Assembly: GCF_021533195.1 (NCBI RefSeq)
Contig: NZ_JAJNKB010000002.1
Location: forward strand, 496,001-560,000
Source of the DNA: Portibacter marinus
GTDB taxonomy: Bacteria; Bacteroidota; Bacteroidia; Chitinophagales; Saprospiraceae
Direction: 5' to 3'
DNA length: 64,000 bases
Translations under genes and position numbers: made by a program
Notes under the pieces: model-generated
The model's input: the letters and a program-made list of their open reading frames with translations, nothing else
Told to the model about the DNA's origin: nothing
Database searches by the model: none
Part shown: in pieces, positions 57,137 to 64,000 of the stretch
How the letters are laid out: each line of letters begins with the position of its first letter
Numbering within the stretch: the first letter of the stretch is position 1

Positions 57137-58636
57137 ATGAGAAATCTAACATATATTTTGGCCATCTTTTTGGTCTTAGGTTGTGGGGAAGAGTTTTTAG
57201 ATCGATCGCCTTACAGCTATTACACTCCTGAAGAATTTTATTCGAATGAGACGCAAGTAACTGAAGCTGTTAATGCACTTTATCCCGTTATTCGTGGGTT
57301 TTACACCGGAGCCAATTGGATATTGGGAGAGTTCCGAACAGACAATACTACATTTCAATATAATCCAGCAGATCGTGGGGCACAAGCTTTTGAAAGTCAT
57401 GACTATTTTCTGAGCGACGCTTCTAATGGCACTTTTTCATCACTATGGGATAATGCCTACCGCGGTATCGCAAGGGCTAATTTCTTGCTTGAAAACATAG
57501 ATGACGTTGTTTTTGACGATGAATCTGTGAAACAAGCCAGGATTGGAGAGACCAGATTTGCCAGAGCTTTTTATTATTATTTTCTGGTCAATTATTTTGG
57601 AGATGTGCCCTTTGTCGATCAGGTTTTACTAGATACAGATGCAGCAGGTAATTTACGGAGAGAAGATTTTAACCGAATCATTGATGAGATTATATTACCT
57701 GATTTAGAGATAGCAATTGACAACTTACCTATGAGATGGAGCCGTGCTAATGAAGGCAGGGCAAGTCAGGCTGCAGCTTTAATGCTAAAAGCGAGAATTC
57801 ACTTTTTTCGCGAAGAATATGAGCAAGCATTACCAGCTCTCCAAATGGTATGTGATAGTGATGAATATGCCTTGAACAGTAACTATGAAGATGCATTTAA
57901 CCCACAGAACAGATATGATAATGATGAAATTATTTTTGCCGCTCAATTTTTAAGCGTTGCCAATCAAGGAGCAGGTTTTTTTCTACAATGGCTACCCAAT
58001 TCAAGTGGCCAGGATTTAACAGGTGAAAATGGGATCAATATCGGAAGCCTAAATGGAAAGAATATTCCTACCAGAGACATGGTTCGGGCATTTGCAGACA
58101 ACGATAAGAGAAAAGATGCGAGCATTGCATTTTATGTTTATGAACAGGATATGGATACAGTCCCCTATATCAAGAAATACTTTTATCCACCAGTAGTGGC
58201 AGGAGGAAGTGACATTAATTTACCGATATTCAGATATGCGGAGACATTGTTAATGAAATGTGAGGCTATGACCATATTGGAAGGCTTATCTGATGAAGCC
58301 ATTTTTATACTAAATGATATTAGATCCAGAGCAGGCTTATCTCCGGTTTTTCCCGGAAATCCCAATGACGATCTTAACGTAGATACACCGGAAAAGCTAT
58401 TGGAACTCATTAGGAAGGAGCGGCGTCTAGAACTCGCCTTCGAGGGCTTACGGTACTCTGACTTAATCAGATACGGTACATTTAGAGAGGTCATGTTGGC
58501 CCATGGAGAAGAACAAAAGGAATATCAGGATTTCTTGGAAGAATTTCCTGATGCATACACTAACATTCAAGAGAAAATAGCCATACCATTCAACGAGATC
58601 TTAGTCTACGGATATAGACAAAATGAAGGTTGGTAG
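57137..58636 (+). CDS. SusD/RagB-type glycan-binding lipoprotein
   Basis: This 499-residue lipoprotein begins MRNLTYILAIFLVLGC (Cys16), then the typical EEFLDRSPYSYYTPEEFYSNE. It contains the helical TPR-like SusD fold (ARIGETRFARAFYYYFLVNYFG) and the C-terminal LLELIRKERRLELAFEGLRYSDLIR motif. It binds glycans at the surface and closes the SusC channel. The ATG at 57137 is used; an earlier codon would overlap susC. It starts 4 bases after the susC stop. Confidence 0.96.
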   Translation: MRNLTYILAIFLVLGCGEEFLDRSPYSYYTPEEFYSNETQVTEAVNALYPVIRGFYTGANWILGEFRTDNTTFQYNPADRGAQAFESHDYFLSDASNGTFSSLWDNAYRGIARANFLLENIDDVVFDDESVKQARIGETRFARAFYYYFLVNYFGDVPFVDQVLLDTDAAGNLRREDFNRIIDEIILPDLEIAIDNLPMRWSRANEGRASQAAALMLKARIHFFREEYEQALPALQMVCDSDEYALNSNYEDAFNPQNRYDNDEIIFAAQFLSVANQGAGFFLQWLPNSSGQDLTGENGINIGSLNGKNIPTRDMVRAFADNDKRKDASIAFYVYEQDMDTVPYIKKYFYPPVVAGGSDINLPIFRYAETLLMKCEAMTILEGLSDEAIFILNDIRSRAGLSPVFPGNPNDDLNVDTPEKLLELIRKERRLELAFEGLRYSDLIRYGTFREVMLAHGEEQKEYQDFLEEFPDAYTNIQEKIAIPFNEILVYGYRQNEGW

Positions 58637-58653
58637 ACTTTAATTAAAAGAAT

Positions 58654-61600
58654 ATGAATATGAAAAGATTTTACTTATTGATGTTGATTACAGCTTGTGC
58701 GGCATGGAGTTTTGCACAAAGTGTGGAGACATTTGACTATGTAACAGGAGAAACACTGATCGGAAAAGATGGAGGAACAGGCTTTTCTACGGCTTGGGAA
58801 GACGCGAAAAGTACCGAACAGGCGGTGATAGGAGAGGGAGGAATAGAAGTTCCAGCAATTGCAGGGGCTACCACTAATAATCACCTATACATTGCTCACG
58901 ATGGGGAAGGAGGCCCTAGATTGGTAAGGTTATTAGCGGAGCCTGTCACTGACGATGGAAACACTTATTACATGTCATGGATCATGGATGCGGACTATGA
59001 CGATCCCGCAGCTAACGGAAGCGTGTTTCAGACTATGCTGATCATAGCAGGAGGCTTAGGACCTTCAGGGCCTGGTGGTCAAACTGTTCGTATGGGTAAA
59101 ATTTTCAATACTGAACGATTCGGAGTTGACGGACAGCGGGTATCAGGTGGTGCCAAATTTATCGAAGGTACAGATACAAGAGATGCCTATTGGGCAGTTG
59201 CTATAATCCAAATGTCAGGCGATGAAATGGAGGAAACCATATCTATTTTTATCAACCCGGACACGAGTGAAGGCCTGGATCCGGTCAACGCAGATTTACA
59301 ATTCACCGCAGAACTAAATACAGGTTTTGATGCCATCGGTGCCAAACTAGAAGGTGGTGCAAATCTGGAAGGTCGGTTGGATGAACTGCGATTCGGTTCT
59401 TCATTAGAAGAAGTGACACCTATGGATTTAATTGCCATCGATCCTATACCAGTAGCTGCTTCAGAACCTTTTAACTACGATGTAGCTGACAGTTTAAACG
59501 CCAAGGATGGTGGAGATGGATTTGCTTCAGCGTGGGAGTTTAAAAAAGGAAATGATCAGGCAGTCATAGGCGAAGGTGGATTGGAAGTTGAAGCTATCAA
59601 TGCCATCACATCTAACAATCACTTGCTGGTGTCTCATGTTGCTGGTGAATCAGGTGCCCGATTTATTAGAAATTTAGAGGTCCCTGTTAAGGATGATGGA
59701 GAAACCTATTGGATGTCATGGATCATGGATAACGACTATGAAAACCCGGAAGAAAATGGCAGTGTATTTCAAACAATGATTTTACTTTCAGCAGGCTTTG
59801 GAGCAAGTGGACCAGGTGGACAGACTGTCAGAATGGGAAAAATATTTAATACAATAAATTTTGGTGTAGATGGTCAGCGAGTTGCAGGAGGATCCAAATT
59901 TATTGATGAAACAGATACAAGAGAAGCATATTGGGCCGTAGCCAGAATTGATATGTCCGGTGACGAAAACAATGAAACGATTTCTATTTATATTAATCAG
60001 GATGCTTCTAATGGATTAGATACTATGAACGCAGACCTGATATTTGAAGCGCAATTAAATGAAGGTTTTGATGCAATAGGAGCTAAGCTGGAAGGGCCTG
60101 CATCTTTGACTGGATTTTTAGATGATTTGCGATTTGGTCCTAGATTAATAGATGTAATACCGGATGATTTGGGAGTATTAAATACAGGAGTGGTCTTATC
60201 ATCAGAGCCATTTGACTATGAAGTTGGCGATACACTAAATCTTTTAAGTGGTGGTAGAGGATGGTTAGACTCCTGGGATACGAAGAAAGGTAATATCCAA
60301 ACTTCTATTAAAGAAGGTGGTCTTGGAGTTGAATCTTTAAATGTCTTAACATCTAATAATCACTTACAAATAGATCATCTTGCAGGAGATGAAGGTGTCA
60401 GAGGTATCCGTAAATTGGAAGTTCCAGTCACTGATGATGGAGATGTATATTGGATGTCATGGTTTATGGATGTAGATTTTGAAGATGTTGAATCAAATGG
60501 AAGCGTATTTCAGGCCATGTTATTGAAAAGCGCTGGTTTTGGTGCTGCAGGTCCCGGAGGACAAGTGGTACGAATGGGGAAAATCTTTAATACTGAAAAT
60601 GTTGGTGTTGATGGTCAGAGAGTGACAGGAGGAGTGAAACTTCTTCCGGGTACAGATACCAGAAACGCATATTGGGCCGTAGCCAGAATCGAGATGTCAG
60701 GTGATGACGCAGATGAAACGATTGCATTGTATATAAATCAAAATGCAACCAATGGATTGGACACAAATAGCGCTAACCTCATATTTAATGCTCAGTTAAA
60801 TGATGGTTTTGATGCGGTGGGCTTCAAATTGGAAGGTGGGGCACCACTTGTTGGATTTATGGATGATTTGCGTTTTGGACCTAGTCTAGAATCTGTTGTA
60901 CCCGAAGATCTTGAAGTTCTCAATGTAGGTGTGGTACCAGCTTTTGAAAAATTTGACTATGCTGAAGGTGAATCGCTCGAAGGAAAAGCAGGTGGTATAG
61001 GGTTCTCTACCAACTGGCAATTGAAAAAAGGTGATGCACAGACTATCATTGAGAGTGGCGGAATTGATATACTAAGTATGGGAGTAGCCACCTCAGGCAA
61101 TTCTTTGGCGATAATCCATAATGAGGGAGACGAAGGAGTAAGATTTGTAAGAGACTTGACCTCTCCGGTACCAGACGATGGAGAAACATATTATTTATCA
61201 TGGGTAATGGACTCCGATTATAGTCTGCCTGAAGAAAATGGAAGTGTTTTACAGGCGATGATCATCAAGTCAGCTGGATTTGGAGCAGGAGGTCCAGGAG
61301 GTCAGATGGTGAGAATGGGAAAGATCGCTAATTCATCAAACTTTGGTGTGGACGGACAAAGAGTTACAGGTGGAGGTGGTGCTGTAGAGGGCACCAGTAC
61401 TATGGAGGCATATTGGGCAATAGCAGAGATCAAAATGTCTGGCGATGATACTGATGAAACCATCCATATATATATCAATCCAGATGTCTCTGATGGCTTG
61501 GATGCATTAACCCCAGATGCGGTTGTTACTGCCCAGCTGAACGACGGTTTTGAAGGTATTGGTGCAAAACTAGAAGGACCTTCTGCACTCAATGGTAAAA

Positions 61601-63357
61601 TGGACGAACTCAGATTCGGTCCTGAACTTGAGGATGTCATTCCAGACGACTTAGAGGCTCTTGTTCCAGGTTCTGCCTATGATGGTTTTGACTATGAGGT
61701 TGGATCATCAGTCGAAGGTTTAAATGGTGGCGAAGGTTGGTCAGGACCATGGAGTACTGCTGAAGGTGCGGTTGATGCAGGAACGATAGCTGAAGGGTCT
61801 ATTTCGAGTGATCGTACTGATGGCATAGCCAATAAATATGCTATTCAACAAGACAACAATGTGGTTTCCGCTCAAAGAAGTTTCAGATTAGCCTACGGAT
61901 TGAATCCAGGGGAAGTCTGGTCAAGCACATTAATTGATGTAGAGAGTAAAGGAATCGGTAATCAGTTGACGTTTGGTTATGTTAATCAAAATGATGAGAT
62001 GATCGCCGGCTTTGGAGGTGCACAAGGTTTAGCACAGTTTGTATTTTTCGATGGTGAATTCAATGCCACCACAAGTGAAATTGATCTCACTGGACCTAAA
62101 TGGGTGGTATCTAAATTTGTATTCAATGATGACTCAGATGATCAGCTTTTCATGTGGATCAATCCTACAGCAGATGCTATACCTGCCGAAAACAATGCCG
62201 ATTACACCTTGTCAGGCAGTTTCGAGAACGGTGTGAATTCCTTTAAGGTCGTGGCCTCAGGAGTTCAAGCCACTACAGCTAATATAGATGAATTGCGAAT
62301 GGGCATTTCCTTCAGAGAAGTTTCTCCTAAATTTGGAAGTGACGATCCTAATTTGATTGCTTACGAGCCTTTTAACTACGATGCAGGTGATGAAATTGTG
62401 GGTTCTGGAGGAATCAATGCTTTTTGGGATGGCACCTGGCAAAACTTTAATCCTCTTGAGGAAAATGTACAATTGATAGCTGAAAGCAGCCTTCAATATC
62501 AAGATGTCGAAGAAAGTATCGGAAATAAAGCAAGAATTGAATTTGTAACTGAAGGGACAGAAGTTCATATCGACCGTCCCTTAGCTTTTCCACTGGTGGA
62601 TGATGGACGAACTTATTGGTTGACTTTCTTAATGAATTCTGAAGAAACACCAGCTAGAAATAACGTAGGTAACATAACGTTGAGAAATACCAATGAGGGA
62701 AACAAGCAAGGTCAGATGATTGCATTTGGTCGAATTTATGGAACAGGAAATCTTGGTGCAATAACACCTCAAAACAACAATCCTACAGCAATCGAAGACA
62801 AGCCGGACGTTGGTTTAAACTGGATAGTGGTCAAAATGGTAATGAATGGTACTGAAGAGCCTGACTCTGTGTTCATGTGGGTCAATCCAGACCCTTATAC
62901 GGAGCCGGATACCGCTAATGCGGATCATTTTAGAAGAACGCCATATTTAAACAACGGCATTGATGTGATTAGGATGAAAGTGGCAGGAGCTGGAGCAGAT
63001 CAGGTTCCATATAATCTGGAATTTGATGAAATTAGATTGGCCACAGAGTGGCAATCAGCAACTTTCCCATCAAATACGATTGAGCTGGATCCACAGGATG
63101 TATTTGAACTTCTAGCTTATCCTAATCCTGCACAATCAGAGATTAACATAGAATTTGAGATTAAGAAGCGAGGTTCAGTATCCATGGATCTTTATGACAA
63201 CCAGGGAAGACTGGTCCGCAACCTGGTCACGAGAAAGCTTGCAAAGGGAAAGCATTTTGTCACCGAGAATATTAGTAATCTGCAAAATGGGTTCTATTAC
63301 CTACGATTAAAGCAGGATAATCAGTCTACCTTAAGGAAAATTATCATCTTTAAGTAA
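58654..63357 (+). CDS. Giant secreted protein of six tandem repeat modules with T9SS sorting domain
   Basis: This 1567-residue protein has a signal peptide (ending WSFAQ) and then six tandem modules of about 245 residues. Each begins with an F-(D/N)-Y motif at residues 27, 273, 520, 767, 1012 and 1240. Modules 1-4 are close copies, sharing SNNHL, DDG-TYWMSW, NGSVFQ, GPGGQ-VRMGKIFNT, GVDGQRV-GG, YWAVA-I-MSGD, INP/INQ and DELRFG or DDLRFG. Modules 5 and 6 are more divergent. A type A sorting domain ends it (YPNPAQSEINIEF...KIIIFK). Module 6 is most like the module in the sulfatase at 43.7 kb (LRNTNEG, AFGRIYG, WVNPDPYTEP). No enzyme motif is seen; by position after susCD it may be a surface glycan-binding protein. 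I do not recognise a named family; a LamG-like jelly roll is possible. Confidence 0.85.
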   Translation: MNMKRFYLLMLITACAAWSFAQSVETFDYVTGETLIGKDGGTGFSTAWEDAKSTEQAVIGEGGIEVPAIAGATTNNHLYIAHDGEGGPRLVRLLAEPVTDDGNTYYMSWIMDADYDDPAANGSVFQTMLIIAGGLGPSGPGGQTVRMGKIFNTERFGVDGQRVSGGAKFIEGTDTRDAYWAVAIIQMSGDEMEETISIFINPDTSEGLDPVNADLQFTAELNTGFDAIGAKLEGGANLEGRLDELRFGSSLEEVTPMDLIAIDPIPVAASEPFNYDVADSLNAKDGGDGFASAWEFKKGNDQAVIGEGGLEVEAINAITSNNHLLVSHVAGESGARFIRNLEVPVKDDGETYWMSWIMDNDYENPEENGSVFQTMILLSAGFGASGPGGQTVRMGKIFNTINFGVDGQRVAGGSKFIDETDTREAYWAVARIDMSGDENNETISIYINQDASNGLDTMNADLIFEAQLNEGFDAIGAKLEGPASLTGFLDDLRFGPRLIDVIPDDLGVLNTGVVLSSEPFDYEVGDTLNLLSGGRGWLDSWDTKKGNIQTSIKEGGLGVESLNVLTSNNHLQIDHLAGDEGVRGIRKLEVPVTDDGDVYWMSWFMDVDFEDVESNGSVFQAMLLKSAGFGAAGPGGQVVRMGKIFNTENVGVDGQRVTGGVKLLPGTDTRNAYWAVARIEMSGDDADETIALYINQNATNGLDTNSANLIFNAQLNDGFDAVGFKLEGGAPLVGFMDDLRFGPSLESVVPEDLEVLNVGVVPAFEKFDYAEGESLEGKAGGIGFSTNWQLKKGDAQTIIESGGIDILSMGVATSGNSLAIIHNEGDEGVRFVRDLTSPVPDDGETYYLSWVMDSDYSLPEENGSVLQAMIIKSAGFGAGGPGGQMVRMGKIANSSNFGVDGQRVTGGGGAVEGTSTMEAYWAIAEIKMSGDDTDETIHIYINPDVSDGLDALTPDAVVTAQLNDGFEGIGAKLEGPSALNGKMDELRFGPELEDVIPDDLEALVPGSAYDGFDYEVGSSVEGLNGGEGWSGPWSTAEGAVDAGTIAEGSISSDRTDGIANKYAIQQDNNVVSAQRSFRLAYGLNPGEVWSSTLIDVESKGIGNQLTFGYVNQNDEMIAGFGGAQGLAQFVFFDGEFNATTSEIDLTGPKWVVSKFVFNDDSDDQLFMWINPTADAIPAENNADYTLSGSFENGVNSFKVVASGVQATTANIDELRMGISFREVSPKFGSDDPNLIAYEPFNYDAGDEIVGSGGINAFWDGTWQNFNPLEENVQLIAESSLQYQDVEESIGNKARIEFVTEGTEVHIDRPLAFPLVDDGRTYWLTFLMNSEETPARNNVGNITLRNTNEGNKQGQMIAFGRIYGTGNLGAITPQNNNPTAIEDKPDVGLNWIVVKMVMNGTEEPDSVFMWVNPDPYTEPDTANADHFRRTPYLNNGIDVIRMKVAGAGADQVPYNLEFDEIRLATEWQSATFPSNTIELDPQDVFELLAYPNPAQSEINIEFEIKKRGSVSMDLYDNQGRLVRNLVTRKLAKGKHFVTENISNLQNGFYYLRLKQDNQSTLRKIIIFK
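58732..63068 (+). repeat. Six in-gene tandem repeats of about 740 bases
   Basis: Coding repeats begin at 58732, 59470, 60211, 60952, 61687 and 62371. The spacings are 738, 741, 741, 735 and 684 bases, all multiples of three. The first four are close in protein sequence but clearly different at the DNA level, indicating old duplication followed by selection, not recent expansion. Confidence 0.85.
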
Positions 63358-63427
63358 TCTGTCTGGCTAATATTCTAAAATAATCAGGGCATTTTCTTAG
63401 CGTAAGTTAATGCACGGAGCAAAAATG

Positions 63428-63460
63428 AAATACCTGCAGTGTCAAACATTGCAGGTATTT
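63428..63460 (+). other. Strong intergenic hairpin before the rhamnosidase-like gene
   Basis: AAATACCTGCAGTGT (63428-63442) pairs with ACATTGCAGGTATTT (63446-63460) over 15 positions, one of them a G-T pair, around a CAA loop. It ends only 14 bases before the ATG at 63475. There is no T-run, so it may protect the upstream mRNA end, be a processing site or limit translation of the next gene. Confidence 0.6.
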
Positions 63461-63474
63461 CAATATAATTTGAA

Positions 63475-64000
63475 ATGAAAAGAATAATACTGCTGTCATA
63501 CTTGATGTTTTTCCACTGGACCTTGTCCAATGCTACAGATGAAATTGAGGGAAATTGGATTACATTAGCGAATCTGGACACCACAACGAAGGCTAATTTG
63601 TGGCTAGGATTCACCAAAGAAATTGATTGGGATCGGAGCGAACCATCTGCACATATCCGTATTGCCGGAGATACTAAATTTTGGTTATGGGTGAATGAAA
63701 AGCTGATTTTGAGAGAGGGTGGACTCAAATGGGGCCCTTCTAGAGATTCCTACTACATAGATACCATTAGCCTCGATAATTATCTCTCAGAAGGGAAAAA
63801 TAAGATAAGCATTGCATTGTGGCATTTTGGGAAGGACGGTTTTGCACATAAGAATAGTGGTATAGCAGCCCTTAAGATCGATAGCGATCATTTTGATTTC
63901 GTAACCAACGAATCTTGGGAAGTAGGTAAAATAGAATGTTTCACCGATCAACATGAAGGTCCTAAGCCGAATTGGCGATTGGCGGAATCAAATATTGTAT
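63475..64000 (+). CDS. Secreted rhamnosidase-like protein, N-terminal part (cut by window edge)
   Basis: The first 175 residues are open to the window end. A signal peptide (KRIILLSYLMFFHWTLSNA) is followed by a beta-sandwich that resembles the N-terminal carbohydrate-binding-type domain of GH78 alpha-L-rhamnosidases and related sugar hydrolases: FTKEIDWDRSEPSAHIRIAGDTKFWLWVNEKL, LDNYLSEGKNKISIALWHFG. The catalytic part lies outside. The context of rhamnose catabolism supports a rhamnosidase, but a beta-galactosidase-type jelly roll cannot be excluded. Confidence 0.6.
   Translation, partial: MKRIILLSYLMFFHWTLSNATDEIEGNWITLANLDTTTKANLWLGFTKEIDWDRSEPSAHIRIAGDTKFWLWVNEKLILREGGLKWGPSRDSYYIDTISLDNYLSEGKNKISIALWHFGKDGFAHKNSGIAALKIDSDHFDFVTNESWEVGKIECFTDQHEGPKPNWRLAESNIV

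Noticed and set aside
58732-63068. Repeats of the giant gene as a recent assembly duplication
   Set aside because: The copies differ widely at DNA level and in the last two modules, so they are genuine old repeats.
63384-63728. 114-codon minus-strand frame at the right end
   Set aside because: It is antisense to the rhamnosidase-like gene, which has a signal peptide and a coherent domain on the plus strand.

Overview
The window is a stretch of chromosome from a member of the Bacteroidota, probably a marine polysaccharide degrader of the Saprospiria/Cytophagia type (the class is inferred). The evidence is AT-rich DNA, several proteins with type IX secretion (T9SS) C-terminal sorting domains of types A and B, a SusC/SusD pair, promoters resembling the Bacteroidota -7 element TAnnTTTG, tRNA genes without encoded CCA, and the typical gene order tRNA cluster-tuf-tRNA-Trp-secE-nusG-rplKAJL-rpoBC.

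Layout. 1-4.4 kb: the 5' part of a TonB-dependent receptor (minus strand) diverges from a large FG-GAP/ASPIC lipoprotein. 4.4-19.3 kb: xerC-like recombinase, hpf, tRNA-Thr, -Tyr, -Gly, -Thr, tuf, tRNA-Trp, secE, nusG, rplK, rplA, rplJ, rplL, rpoB, rpoC, closed by a strong terminator. 19.7-27.5 kb (minus): a T9SS protein, riboflavin synthase, a gliding-motility-type (CHU_C) protein, rfbD, rfbC and der. 27.5-33.8 kb: an AraC-type regulator diverging from a sulfatase-sulfatase-sugar porter-SGNH hydrolase cluster. 33.8-43.6 kb: era, a conserved hypothetical gene, a NadR-like ATPase, a TPP riboswitch in front of a TonB-dependent receptor (probably for thiamin), envelope proteins of unknown role, a small four-helix-bundle-like protein, an alpha/beta hydrolase lipoprotein, and a GH113-like glycosidase whose lipoprotein signal lies in another frame.

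43.7-64 kb is the most interesting part. One compact minus-strand operon carries rhaEW (aldolase/dehydrogenase fusion), rhaI, rhaB, an FMN-dependent L-lactate dehydrogenase-like gene and a multidomain T9SS-exported sulfatase. From rhaI onward the genes overlap by 1-8 bases. A GntR/periplasmic-binding-type regulator diverges from it and is followed by susC, susD, a 1567-residue secreted protein made of six tandem ~245-residue repeats, and the start of a rhamnosidase-like protein cut by the window edge. Together these read as a utilisation locus for a sulfated, rhamnose-rich polysaccharide (ulvan or rhamnan sulfate are natural candidates): outer-membrane capture and import, extracellular desulfation, then L-rhamnose to L-rhamnulose to L-rhamnulose-1-P to DHAP plus L-lactaldehyde, L-lactate and pyruvate. 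The repeat module of the giant protein also occurs in the C-terminal part of the sulfatase, which makes it the best candidate here for an undescribed glycan-associated domain.

Other points worth a look: the CHU_C protein has no ATG/GTG/TTG in front of its signal peptide; the GH113-like gene is frameshifted; a 53-nt hairpin lies between rplL and rpoB; three near-identical 10-mers repeat at exact 16-base spacing in the leader of the 457-residue T9SS gene. No CRISPR array, insertion sequence or rRNA gene was seen.
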